DNA of 40,993 nt, taken from positions 1-40,993 of the forward strand of contig JAZUIB010000056.1 in NCBI GenBank assembly GCA_045642025.1, read 5' to 3'. Each line of letters begins with the position of its first letter. Position 1 is the stretch's first letter. The translations under genes were made by a program, and so were the position numbers. This document shows, piece by piece, positions 18,445-26,429 of the stretch. This DNA comes from Equadaptatus sp045642025 (GTDB lineage Bacteria > Synergistota > Synergistia > Synergistales > Synergistaceae). Under the pieces are notes generated by a model, which was given only the letters and a program-made list of their open reading frames with translations, ran no database searches and was not told the origin of the DNA.

Positions 18445-19029
18445 TTGATGGATTATCGCAGTATGATTGAAGATTATTTGCATCGTGAAGCAGAAGTACT
18501 GAAAAAACTTGATGTCGACGCGATTGACAAAGCGGTAACTCTCCTTGAAAAAACAAGGAAAAAGCAAGCGTTCATCTATATATTCGGAAACGGTGGCAGC
18601 GCAAGTACAGCGAGCCATTTCCTGTGTGATTTTAACAGAGGGGTTTCTGAAAAAACAAAAATGAAATACCGTTTTTGCTGCTTGAATGACAATACTGCCG
18701 CGCTTCTGGCGATAGCGAACGATTTTGGTTACGAGTATGTATTTGTTAAACAGTTAGAACACAGACTTTGTAAAAATGATGTTGTTGTTGCTATTTCCGG
18801 AAGCGGAAATTCTGAAAACGTTATTCATGCGGTGCAGTATGCAAAAAAATGCGGAAATAAAGTTATAGGTTTGACAGGCTATGACGGCGGAAGACTTAAA
18901 CGAATGTCGGATATATCATTGCACGTTCCTGTTGATGATATGCAGATTGCCGAGGACATACATTTGGTTTTTGACCACTTGATGATGAGCGTACTGAACA
19001 AAACAATACAGGCTGAAAACAATGAATAA
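18445..19029 (+). CDS. gmhA: Sedoheptulose 7-phosphate isomerase (GmhA-like, SIS domain)
   Basis: A 194-residue SIS-domain protein with GNGGSASTASHF near residue 50 and SGSGNSENVIHAVQYA near residue 116. GmhA turns sedoheptulose 7-phosphate into D-glycero-D-manno-heptose 7-phosphate, the first step of heptose synthesis. By family comparison two zinc-site positions differ conservatively: SHFLCDF has Asp where E. coli GmhA has Glu, and AEDIHL has Glu where Gln is usual. The neighbours (hddA and the hddC-gmhB fusion) support the heptose role. The last 8 bp overlap the SDR gene. Confidence 0.84.
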   Translation: MMDYRSMIEDYLHREAEVLKKLDVDAIDKAVTLLEKTRKKQAFIYIFGNGGSASTASHFLCDFNRGVSEKTKMKYRFCCLNDNTAALLAIANDFGYEYVFVKQLEHRLCKNDVVVAISGSGNSENVIHAVQYAKKCGNKVIGLTGYDGGRLKRMSDISLHVPVDDMQIAEDIHLVFDHLMMSVLNKTIQAENNE

Positions 19030-20059
19030 TGTACTTATAACAGGGGCAGCAGGTTTTATAGGTTCTCAGTTGGCGTACAGGCTTTGGCAGAATGGCGAAG
19101 CTGTAACTTTGATGGATAATTTTTCTTATGGTTCAGAAGATAATCTGATATTCGAACAGCACGATTTTCGCAAGGAAATATACAGGATTGATATACGTGA
19201 TATGCCTGCTATGGATGAATTATTTGCAAAAAAACATTTTGATACGGTTTATCACATAGCAGCAATAACACCATTGCCGGATTGTCAAAATAACCCTGTT
19301 GAGGCTGTTGCTGTTAACGTTGGCGGAACTGTAGGCATTTTACAGCTTGCTCGGAAATATGGAGTTAAGAGATTTGTGTTTGCAAGCACGTCAGCTGTTT
19401 ATGAAAACAACACAGATTTCCCATCGATTGAAGAAGATGTATTGTCGCCAAGCTTGATTTATCCCAGCACAAAATTTGCGGCAGAACAATTTTGCAAAGC
19501 GTTTTCAGCAGCGTATAACATTCCTGTGATTTGTATGCGTTTTGCAAATGTTTATGGTCCCCATATTGATTGCCTGAGGACACAACCGCCTGTGATGGGG
19601 TATATTATACGGGAGTTTTATAAAGGCTACGCACCTGTTTTGCACTCTGACGGAGAGCAGAAACGCGATTTTATATATGTTGATGACTTGATCGATCTTG
19701 CCTTGCTGGTAACTGCATGCAACAGTTTCGATATTGTCAACGTGTCTTCCGGTACAGCGGTATCTATAAATGAAATATTGTCTCTAATAGCTGAGGAGAT
19801 GAAGTGTAAAACCATAAAACCTGTATATGCTGAAACTGAACATTTTTGGTCAAAATATCCGGATTTATATGAACAACCGTATCCAATTTCTGCCAATGTT
19901 CTGGAACATGAGGTCTTAAAATATACATGTCTTTCTAATAAGCATGCATATCAAAAGTATGGCTGGCAGCCAAAAACTTTACTGAAAGACGGAATAAAGA
20001 GGACTGTGGATTTTTCATGCTCCGCGCTTGAAAAATCCGCTTTGAAAGGTGGAAAATAG
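19022..20059 (+). CDS. NAD-dependent epimerase/dehydratase (extended SDR), NDP-sugar modifying
   Basis: A 345-residue extended short-chain dehydrogenase. The Rossmann motif ITGAAGFIGSQLAYRL is at residues 6-21; the catalytic Tyr-Lys pair sits in YPSTK near residue 146, preceded by FASTSAVYEN with the catalytic Ser/Thr. RDFIYVDDLIDLALL is typical of GalE/WcaG-like sugar epimerases. It overlaps gmhA by 8 bp and abuts the GT2 gene (TAGATG), so it most likely acts on the sugar made or used here, perhaps the GDP-heptose. The exact reaction cannot be told from sequence. Confidence 0.82.
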   Translation: MNNVLITGAAGFIGSQLAYRLWQNGEAVTLMDNFSYGSEDNLIFEQHDFRKEIYRIDIRDMPAMDELFAKKHFDTVYHIAAITPLPDCQNNPVEAVAVNVGGTVGILQLARKYGVKRFVFASTSAVYENNTDFPSIEEDVLSPSLIYPSTKFAAEQFCKAFSAAYNIPVICMRFANVYGPHIDCLRTQPPVMGYIIREFYKGYAPVLHSDGEQKRDFIYVDDLIDLALLVTACNSFDIVNVSSGTAVSINEILSLIAEEMKCKTIKPVYAETEHFWSKYPDLYEQPYPISANVLEHEVLKYTCLSNKHAYQKYGWQPKTLLKDGIKRTVDFSCSALEKSALKGGK

Positions 20060-20989
20060 ATGGATAAAATATCGCTCATTATACCATGTTACAACGAACA
20101 GGAGAGCCTGCCGTTTTTAAAACATGAGCTTGATTCCCAGTTGTCAAAATTTACTGAAACGGAATTTGAAATCATACTTGTTGATAACTGCTCGGAAGAT
20201 GATACGCTTAAACTCATGAAACAGTTACACGAAAGTGACCACAGATATCAATATATCTCTTTTTCAAGAAATTTTGGCAAAGATTCCTCTATGTATGCTG
20301 GTATGAAAACAAGCACAGGAGATTATGTCGCGATTATGGATGCTGATTTGCAGGACCCCCCTGAGTTGCTGAAAGAAATGTACGAAACTTTAAAAACAGG
20401 AGAATATGACTGTGTTGCCGCATACAGAGACAGCAGAGAAGGAGAACCATGGCTTAGATCTGTGCTGGCGAACGCTTTTTACAGTCTCATGAATAAAATT
20501 TCTCATTCAGGTACAGTCAGCGGTGCCAGAGATTTTAGACTTATGACACGGCAGATGGCTGATGCCGTATTATCGCTTGAAGAAAGTGAACGCTTTACAA
20601 AGGGTATTTTTTCTTGGGTAGGGTTTAGAACAAAGTGGATAGCTTTCAAGAACAGAGAGCGTGTTGCCGGAGAAACCAAACTGCCGATGAAATCTGCAAT
20701 TTCTTATGCACTTCGCGGGATAGTGGCTTTTTCGACATTTCCATTAGTGCTTATTTCGTTTACAGGACTTATTCTGTGTGCATCTGCTTTTGTCTATACT
20801 CTGTTTGTAATAATCAAGCAGTTGGTGTTCAAAGATGCCGTTTCTGGATATCCGTCACTGATGTGTGTGCTTTTGTTCGGATTTGGACTGACTTTTTTAG
20901 TGCTTGGCATAATAGGGCAGTATCTTGCGCAAATGTATCTTGAAATTAAGCAGAGACCCAAATACATCATCCGTGAGACTAGTCTGTGA
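20060..20989 (+). CDS. GtrB/DPM1-like polyprenyl-phosphate glycosyltransferase (GT2), second copy
   Basis: A 309-residue paralog of the protein at 8173-9117. Shared motifs are LIIPCYNEQESLP, FSRNFGKDSSMYAG and DADLQDPPELL, with two hydrophobic segments near residues 225-300. It should load a sugar onto polyprenyl phosphate at the cytoplasmic face. AGGTGG precedes the ATG, which directly follows the SDR stop codon. Being in the heptose operon, its donor may be GDP-heptose or a derivative; that is inference from position only. Confidence 0.88.
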   Translation: MDKISLIIPCYNEQESLPFLKHELDSQLSKFTETEFEIILVDNCSEDDTLKLMKQLHESDHRYQYISFSRNFGKDSSMYAGMKTSTGDYVAIMDADLQDPPELLKEMYETLKTGEYDCVAAYRDSREGEPWLRSVLANAFYSLMNKISHSGTVSGARDFRLMTRQMADAVLSLEESERFTKGIFSWVGFRTKWIAFKNRERVAGETKLPMKSAISYALRGIVAFSTFPLVLISFTGLILCASAFVYTLFVIIKQLVFKDAVSGYPSLMCVLLFGFGLTFLVLGIIGQYLAQMYLEIKQRPKYIIRETSL

Positions 20990-21024
20990 TAATTAAGATG
21001 AAAATTGAATGGTACAAATAGATT

Positions 21025-22674
21025 ATGAACCAGGAAAACATTAAAGAGACTGTATCTAAAAAACATTTCGGTGCGTTGTTGCTTTACGGGCTGTTTTTTG
21101 TCCTTATGCTTTGTATGATTTCAAACAAGTTGCTTTTGCATTTGGACGAGGTTTATTCCTACTGTCTCGCGAATACTCCGATAAGGGTTCATCTGCTACC
21201 TAACGGCAACACGTCAATTGAACATTTTACAGCGCCCGGTGCGTATCTTTATGTGCCGTCAAAGAACGGTTTATGCGCTGTAACGGCTGTTTTGCCGAAT
21301 CAGAGATTTGATTATGGCAATGTATGGAAAAATCAGCAGATGGATACTCATCCGCCGTTTTATTATCTTTTGCTTCATACGGTATGTTCGTTTTTCCCCG
21401 GCGTTTTTTCAATGTGGTTCGCCGGAATTATAAATATACTGTTTGCTCTATGCATACTGTTCCTTTTGCGCAGGCTTGTCAGGCTTCTGACAGATGATGA
21501 TTTTACAGTCAACGCGGTGTCGCTGGCGTTTGTTCTTTCTTCGGCAATGCTGAACGCAACGGCTTTTCTCAGAATGTACGTTACGGCGATGTTCTGGACA
21601 ACGCTTTTGACGTATCTTATTCTCAGATTTTGCGACAGGGAAATTTCATTTAAGTCTTGCATACCGCTGTTTTTTGCGACGTATCTTGGCATACTGACAC
21701 ATTATCATTTTGCGGTGTACAATGTGCTGATTTCGTTCCTATTTTTCTGTATGCTGATTTATGGCAAAAAATACCGCAGCGCGCTGAAATTCAGCGCTGT
21801 GCAACTGCTTGCGGGAATTTGCGCGTCTGTTACTTTTCCTGCTATGTTTGAGCATTTGTTGCATCGTGTGCGAGGCATGGACACGCTCAGTAATCTGTCA
21901 GGTTCAACGGTAAGCTATTCGGAAAGGCTCAGTCTGTATCTTAATATTATAAACGAACAGCTGTTCGGTGGCTTGTTCGTTGTCTTCGTTGTCTTTGTTG
22001 TTTTTCTTATGGCACGCAAAATATATAGCAGAAAGGTTGCAGAAGAAACCGCAGCTGAAACTTGTGGATTACGCTGCCGTTATGCATTGATTTTTATTCC
22101 GTCAGCGCTTTTTGTTCTGTTTGTGGCAAAAACTGTGCCGTTTTCGGACTGGGTGAACGACGGCAGGTACATTCACATGATAATTCCGGTCTTTTTTGCG
22201 GCAACTATGTGTCTTGTGTTTGAAGGAATCGGGCGTATTGCAAAAGCCGGAGTAAAAAAATACGCAGTGGCTGCGTGCGCGCTGCTGGTAGTGTTCGGAA
22301 GTTATTTCTTTACTGACTGGGACAGACATTATCTTTACAGGGCTGACAAGGCCAATTATGAACTTTCTAAAATTTACAGCAACGCTGACTGTATCTGGCT
22401 GCAGGAAAGAGATTTGCTACTCTGTTCGCTGTTTGAAGTATCGCGTTTTAAGAGTCTTATATGGTTTGACATGACACGGTTTGCTCCTGAGCAGATGAGG
22501 GCTTGTAATCCTGTTGACAGGCTTGTTATCTGTATCACGCATTTTTTGCCCTTTGACACAGATGCTGTGCTGAATAATTATTTGCGGTATATGCCGGAAC
22601 ATGAGCGCTACAGCATAATAAAACGACCTGTATTTTTTGACAGAGGAGCGATGTATTTTCTGGAAAAGCATTAA
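21025..22674 (+). CDS. GT39-like multi-spanning membrane glycosyltransferase, paralog 3
   Basis: A 549-residue third member of the local family. It keeps the Asp-Glu pair (Asp41-Glu42 in LHLDEVYSYCLAN), followed by DTHPPFYYLLLH, FFPGVFSMWFAGIIN, about ten hydrophobic segments and the C-terminal NADC motif. Positions 41-42 make it look catalytically intact, like paralog 1. It closes the heptose operon, 35 bp after the GT2 gene. The ribosome binding site is weak. The thrS promoter begins within 5 bp of its stop codon. Confidence 0.74.
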   Translation: MNQENIKETVSKKHFGALLLYGLFFVLMLCMISNKLLLHLDEVYSYCLANTPIRVHLLPNGNTSIEHFTAPGAYLYVPSKNGLCAVTAVLPNQRFDYGNVWKNQQMDTHPPFYYLLLHTVCSFFPGVFSMWFAGIINILFALCILFLLRRLVRLLTDDDFTVNAVSLAFVLSSAMLNATAFLRMYVTAMFWTTLLTYLILRFCDREISFKSCIPLFFATYLGILTHYHFAVYNVLISFLFFCMLIYGKKYRSALKFSAVQLLAGICASVTFPAMFEHLLHRVRGMDTLSNLSGSTVSYSERLSLYLNIINEQLFGGLFVVFVVFVVFLMARKIYSRKVAEETAAETCGLRCRYALIFIPSALFVLFVAKTVPFSDWVNDGRYIHMIIPVFFAATMCLVFEGIGRIAKAGVKKYAVAACALLVVFGSYFFTDWDRHYLYRADKANYELSKIYSNADCIWLQERDLLLCSLFEVSRFKSLIWFDMTRFAPEQMRACNPVDRLVICITHFLPFDTDAVLNNYLRYMPEHERYSIIKRPVFFDRGAMYFLEKH

Positions 22675-22678
22675 ATGC

Positions 22679-22707
22679 TTGACAAAAGAAATTACAGGCG
22701 GTATAAG
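22679..22707 (+). promoter_or_regulatory. Promoter of the thrS T-box leader
   Basis: TTGACA at 22679-22684 and TATAAG at 22702-22707 with a 17-bp spacer, nearly ideal. It places the transcript start near 22714, just before the first conserved T-box leader sequences. Confidence 0.75.
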
Positions 22708-22713
22708 ATACTT

Positions 22714-22950
22714 GTATGCGATGAGAGGGACGAGTAAAGGCGCATGTGCATCTGCAGAGAGGGGAACGTTAGCTGAGAGTTTTCCGTTGCGGTCGCTTTG
22801 AAAACCACCCTTGAGCGGACACCGAAGCAGAAATGATAAGGTGTCAGGGATACGCCCTTTATAGCGTTCAAAAGGGCCGCGCAGGCGGCTGAACGGGAGT
22901 GGAACAGCGGACAAAAGCCGCCTCCTATGGATAGGAGTGCGGTTTTTATT
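22714..22950 (+). promoter_or_regulatory. T-box riboswitch, threonine-specific, controlling thrS
   Basis: The leader has the conserved parts of a T-box. The stem I elements are GAGGGACGAGTA near 22730 and AGAGAGGGGAACG with GCTGAGAG near 22757-22779. A specifier region at 22804-22809 reads ACCACC, so either possible triplet is ACC (Thr). A T-box-like sequence lies at 22891-22910, with TGGA to pair the uncharged tRNA acceptor end (discriminator U). A terminator follows. Uncharged tRNA-Thr would stabilise the antiterminator and let thrS be transcribed. Confidence 0.9.
22913..22950 (+). terminator. T-box-controlled terminator before thrS
   Basis: The stem pairs AAAAGCCGC (22913-22921) and CTCCTA (22922-22927) with TAGGAG (22932-22937) and GCGGTTTTT, leaving one bulged T. 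A TTTTTATTTTT tail follows. It lies 60 bp before the thrS ATG and is the regulated stop of the T-box. Confidence 0.85.
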
Positions 22951-23011
22951 TTTGAGGATTTAAAGTTAAGAAATTGAAGTTCAAAATTCAAACTATTATG
23001 GGGGTATTCAA

Positions 23012-24910
23012 ATGGCAGTATTCACAACAACAGAAGGTAAAAAATATGAGGCAGAGTCGGTCTCTGTACGCGAACTTATTACCGTACTGCATATTAAAAA
23101 GGCGCTTGGCGCAAAGGTAAACGGCGAAATCGTTGACGCGGACAAACGCTTTGACGCAGCCACGGAATTTGAAATGCTTTACGCGGACTGTGAAGAAGGA
23201 CTTGCGCTGCTTCGTCACTCAACGGCGCACCTTATGGCAAACGCTGTAATGCGTCTTTTCCCAGGCGCAAAATTCGGCATTGGTCCTTCAATCCAGGATG
23301 GTTTCTACTATGACATTCGTTTTCCGAGACCGCTTACTGACGAAGATTTACCGAAAATAGAAGCAGAAATGAGAAAAATCGCTCAGGACAAGGTGCCGAT
23401 GGTGCGCGAAGAACTGACGAAAGAAGAAGCGCTTGCTCTGTTCAAAGATAAAGGAGAAGATTTGAAAGCAGAGCTTATTGAAGCGATTCCTGACGGAGAA
23501 GTGCTTTCAGTCTATCATCAGGGTGATTTTACCGATTTTTGCAGAGGACCTCATGTTCCTGATACAGGCTGCTGCAAATTCTTCAAACTTCTTTCACTTG
23601 CCGGAGCATACTGGCGCGGAGACGAAAAGAACGAAATGCTTACTCGTGTTTACGGCACAGCATTCGGCAGCGAAGATGAACTGAAAGAATATCTGCGCCG
23701 TCTTGAAGAAGCAAAGGCAAGAGACCACCGCAAACTTGGCAAAGAACTTGACCTGTTCAGCCTCCATGAAGAAGGCCCCGGCTTTCCGTTTTTCCATCCG
23801 AAAGGCATGGTCATTATGACCAAACTTATTGAATTTTGGCGCAGAGAGCACAGAAAACGCGGTTATGTAGAAATTAAAACGCCGATGATTCTCGACCGCG
23901 CTCTTTGGATTCGTTCAGGTCACTGGGATCACTATAAAGAAAATATGTATTTCACGTCCATAGACGATGCCCCATACGCAATTAAGCCTATGAACTGCCC
24001 CGGCGGAATACTTGTTTACAAAAGCGGTATTCACAGCTACAGAGACCTTCCAATTCGTATGGGAGAACTCGGTTTTGTCCATCGCCACGAGCGTTCGGGC
24101 GCGCTTCACGGACTCATGCGCGTGCGTGCCTTTACACAGGACGACGCTCACATTTACTGCACACCGGATCAGATTAAAGATGAAATCAAAGCGATTATGG
24201 CGCTCGATGACTATGTTTACAATGATGTTTTCGGTTTCAAATATTTTGTGGAACTCTCAACGCGTCCTGAAAACTCAATGGGCGATGATGAGCTTTGGGA
24301 ACTTGCCGAACAGAGGCTTAAAGAAGCGCTTGAAGAAACAAATACGCCGTATAAACTCAACCCTGGAGACGGCGCATTCTACGGGCCTAAAATTGACTTC
24401 CATCTTGAAGACTGCTTAGGTCGTACATGGCAGTGCGGAACAATACAACTTGACTTTCAGATGCCTGAAAAATTTGACATGACCTACGTTGGACAGGATG
24501 GAGAAGAACACAGGCCTGTTATGCTTCACAGGACAATTCTCGGCAGCCTTGAAAGATTTATGGGTATCTTGATTGAAAATTACGCAGGTGCGTTCCCGTT
24601 CTGGCTTGCTCCTGTCCAACTTAAGGTTCTTCCAGTTTCTGCTGAATTTGTTGACTATGCCAAAGAAATTACGGCAAAACTCAAAGAGCAGGACTATCGT
24701 GCTGAAATTGATATGCGTGAGGAGAAACTCGGCAAGAAAATCCGTGATGCGCAGATTCAGAAGACACCGTATATGATAGTTGTCGGAGCTAAAGAAAAAG
24801 AAGAGGGGACTGTCGCTGTACGGGATAGAATAAAAGGCGATATTGGGTCAATGCACCTTGAACAGCTGTTTGAAAAACTTGGCGAAGAATTTGACCCAAT
24901 TAAAAAATAG
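23012..24910 (+). CDS. thrS: Threonine--tRNA ligase
   Basis: A 632-residue class II synthetase with the full bacterial layout. An N-terminal TGS domain spans about residues 1-60. The editing domain has the HSTAH metal/active-site motif at about residues 69-73 and FCRGPHVPDTG near 175. The catalytic core has MNCPGG near 327 and HRHERSGALHGLMRVRAF. A C-terminal anticodon-binding domain follows. ATG 23012 has GGGGGT upstream. Transcription is governed by the T-box just before it; infC follows with its own promoter. Confidence 0.97.
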   Translation: MAVFTTTEGKKYEAESVSVRELITVLHIKKALGAKVNGEIVDADKRFDAATEFEMLYADCEEGLALLRHSTAHLMANAVMRLFPGAKFGIGPSIQDGFYYDIRFPRPLTDEDLPKIEAEMRKIAQDKVPMVREELTKEEALALFKDKGEDLKAELIEAIPDGEVLSVYHQGDFTDFCRGPHVPDTGCCKFFKLLSLAGAYWRGDEKNEMLTRVYGTAFGSEDELKEYLRRLEEAKARDHRKLGKELDLFSLHEEGPGFPFFHPKGMVIMTKLIEFWRREHRKRGYVEIKTPMILDRALWIRSGHWDHYKENMYFTSIDDAPYAIKPMNCPGGILVYKSGIHSYRDLPIRMGELGFVHRHERSGALHGLMRVRAFTQDDAHIYCTPDQIKDEIKAIMALDDYVYNDVFGFKYFVELSTRPENSMGDDELWELAEQRLKEALEETNTPYKLNPGDGAFYGPKIDFHLEDCLGRTWQCGTIQLDFQMPEKFDMTYVGQDGEEHRPVMLHRTILGSLERFMGILIENYAGAFPFWLAPVQLKVLPVSAEFVDYAKEITAKLKEQDYRAEIDMREEKLGKKIRDAQIQKTPYMIVVGAKEKEEGTVAVRDRIKGDIGSMHLEQLFEKLGEEFDPIKK

Positions 24911-24991
24911 CATACAGTGTGCAGTAAACAATAGGTGATTAAAAAATAAAGCAGAAATAAAGCGAGACAGATAAAAAGATGATAATACCTA

Positions 24992-25020
24992 TTGCGCTAT
25001 TTCAAAACGAATGCTATAAT
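24992..25020 (+). promoter_or_regulatory. Promoter of infC-rpmI-rplT
   Basis: TTGCGC (24992-24997) and TATAAT (25015-25020), spacer 17, with TGC before the -10 making it an extended -10. An imperfect 12-bp inverted repeat (24929-24941 and 24983-24994) has its right arm overlapping the -35 box. Confidence 0.7.
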
Positions 25021-25119
25021 CTACCTGTCTTAGGAAAATATATGGTTTAAGCAGAGATGCATCTCTCACCTCGCGATTTATCTTGTTGCAGGGGTCTGCC
25101 ATTGAAATCAGTGATTTTT

Positions 25120-25153
25120 ACGGCTTGGTGCAAATCTGCATCAAGCCGTTTTA
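25120..25153 (+). terminator. Attenuator-like hairpin in the infC leader
   Basis: A 13-bp stem (25120-25132 with 25137-25149, one G-U pair, loop AATC) followed by TTTTAG, ending only 3 bp before the infC Shine-Dalgarno sequence GGAGG (25156-25160). In Firmicutes the infC-rpmI-rplT operon is controlled by an L20-binding leader ending in a terminator; this 100-nt leader may be an equivalent, though I cannot match its other stems. Confidence 0.6.
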
Positions 25154-25169
25154 GTGGAGGTGTAATACC

Positions 25170-25754
25170 ATAGCAACCAACAAAAGTGACGAGCCGCGCA
25201 TAAACGAAGAAATCACCGCACGTGAAGTACTTCTCATAGATGCGGAAAACACAAAAAGAGGCGTGGTTACAATCAGTGAAGCACTGGCGCTTGCAGAAGA
25301 AGCAGAACTTGACCTTGTTGAAGTAGCTCCTCAGGGCACCCCGCCTGTTTGCCGCATACTTAACTATGGCAAGTATCGTTTCCAACAGCAGAAAAGAGAC
25401 AAAGATGCCCGTAAAAAACAGAAAACACAGGCAATCAAAGAAGTCAAAATGCGTCCGAAAATTGACCAGCACGACTACGATTTCAAGGTTAAAAACCTTA
25501 TCAATTTCCTTGAATCAGGGCACAAGGTTAAAGTTGCAATATTTTTCAGAGGACGCGAAATGGCTTTCCTTGACAGGGGTAGAGATGTGCTCAACAGAGT
25601 TGTCGAACAGGTAAAAGATTACGGTAAAGTTGAAACTGAGCCGCGTATGGAAGGTTCATATATGAGACTTATGATTGCTCCGCTTTCATCGTCTGAGAAA
25701 CCGAAGCCACAGAAAAAACAGAAGGCAGAAGTTGAAAATACAGAAGAAAATTAA
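25170..25754 (+). CDS. infC: Translation initiation factor IF-3, non-canonical AUA start
   Basis: IF-3 checks the start codon on the 30S subunit. The homologous reading frame runs upstream of the first usual start codon (GTG 25263): it encodes ATNKSDEPRINEEITAREV, the conserved IF-3 N-terminus. The frame is closed by a TAG at 25152-25154, and between it and 25263 no ATG, GTG or TTG exists in frame. The best start is ATA at 25170, 9 nt after GGAGG, giving 194 residues. Rare AUN start codons let IF-3 repress its own translation, as known for AUU in E. coli. Conserved core: DLVEVAPQGTPPVCRILNYG and the C-domain with VAIFFRGREM. A charged tail (SSSEKPKPQKKQKAEVENTE) extends it slightly. Confidence 0.93.
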   Translation: MATNKSDEPRINEEITAREVLLIDAENTKRGVVTISEALALAEEAELDLVEVAPQGTPPVCRILNYGKYRFQQQKRDKDARKKQKTQAIKEVKMRPKIDQHDYDFKVKNLINFLESGHKVKVAIFFRGREMAFLDRGRDVLNRVVEQVKDYGKVETEPRMEGSYMRLMIAPLSSSEKPKPQKKQKAEVENTEEN

Positions 25755-25791
25755 TAATTGCCGTGTGCAATAATCAAGGAGGAAATATGCA

Positions 25792-25989
25792 ATGCCGAAA
25801 ATGAAAACACATTCAGCAACAAAGAAACGTTTCCACGTAACAGGTTCAGGTAAAATCGTATTCAACAAAAGCGGACACGCACACAAACTAAACTGCAAAA
25901 GTGCAAAACGCCGCCGCACTCTCAAAATGAAAGGTATTCTTACAACTGCAACGAAAAAGCATGTCAAAAAAATACTTCCGTATGCGTAA
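25792..25989 (+). CDS. rpmI: Ribosomal protein L35
   Basis: A 65-residue basic protein of the normal size: MPKMKTHSATKKRFHVTGSG at the start and HKLNCKSAKRRRTLK in the middle are typical. AAGGAGG precedes the ATG. It lies between infC and rplT, the standard operon order. Confidence 0.97.
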   Translation: MPKMKTHSATKKRFHVTGSGKIVFNKSGHAHKLNCKSAKRRRTLKMKGILTTATKKHVKKILPYA

Positions 25990-26033
25990 GTCTTCGGATG
26001 ATAACTTTTAAATAATTCAAGGAGTGAATAAAT

Positions 26034-26384
26034 ATGCGAGTAAGAGGATCAAGCGCAAGCCGCGCCAAACATAAAAAACTTTATTCAATCACAAAAGGTT
26101 TCTTCGGACGCAAGAAAAACGTATACCGCCGTGCACGTGAAGCCTATCTGCACGCGTTGACAGCATCGTTTGCTGGACGCAAACAGAAAAAACGCGATTT
26201 CCGAAAACTTTGGATTATGCGTATCAATGCAGCATCCCGTGCTAACGGAATGTCTTACAGTGCACTCATCAACGGACTCAAAAAGGCCAATGTTAATATC
26301 AATCGCAAAATGCTCGCAGAGCTTGCAATTAACGACAGTCAGGCATTTGCACAACTCGTTGAGAAAGCAAAGGCAGTTCTCTAA
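26034..26384 (+). CDS. rplT: Ribosomal protein L20
   Basis: A 116-residue protein with the normal features: basic N-terminal RNA-binding extension (SSASRAKHKKLYSITKGFFG) and the globular part LWIMRINAASRANGMSYSA. L20 binds 23S rRNA early in 50S assembly and in Firmicutes represses this operon by binding its leader. RBS AAGGAGTG. It ends the operon before a terminator. Confidence 0.97.
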   Translation: MRVRGSSASRAKHKKLYSITKGFFGRKKNVYRRAREAYLHALTASFAGRKQKKRDFRKLWIMRINAASRANGMSYSALINGLKKANVNINRKMLAELAINDSQAFAQLVEKAKAVL

Positions 26385-26397
26385 GATTATAAAACAT

Positions 26398-26429
26398 AAA
26401 GCAGCCGCCAAATGGCGGCTGCTTTGTTG
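26398..26429 (+). terminator. Terminator after rplT
   Basis: A 12-bp stem AAAGCAGCCGCC (26398-26409) with GGCGGCTGCTTT (26414-26425), loop AAAT, and a short tail TTTGTTG. The stem is strong; the T tail is modest. Confidence 0.8.

Noticed and set aside
8173..22674. Glycan region as a genomic island or prophage-borne Gtr cluster
   Set aside because: I see no integrase, transposase, attachment site or phage gene, and base use does not obviously differ from the surroundings.
25263..25754. infC beginning at GTG 25263
   Set aside because: It would delete the conserved IF-3 N-terminus, which is encoded in frame upstream behind a good GGAGG.
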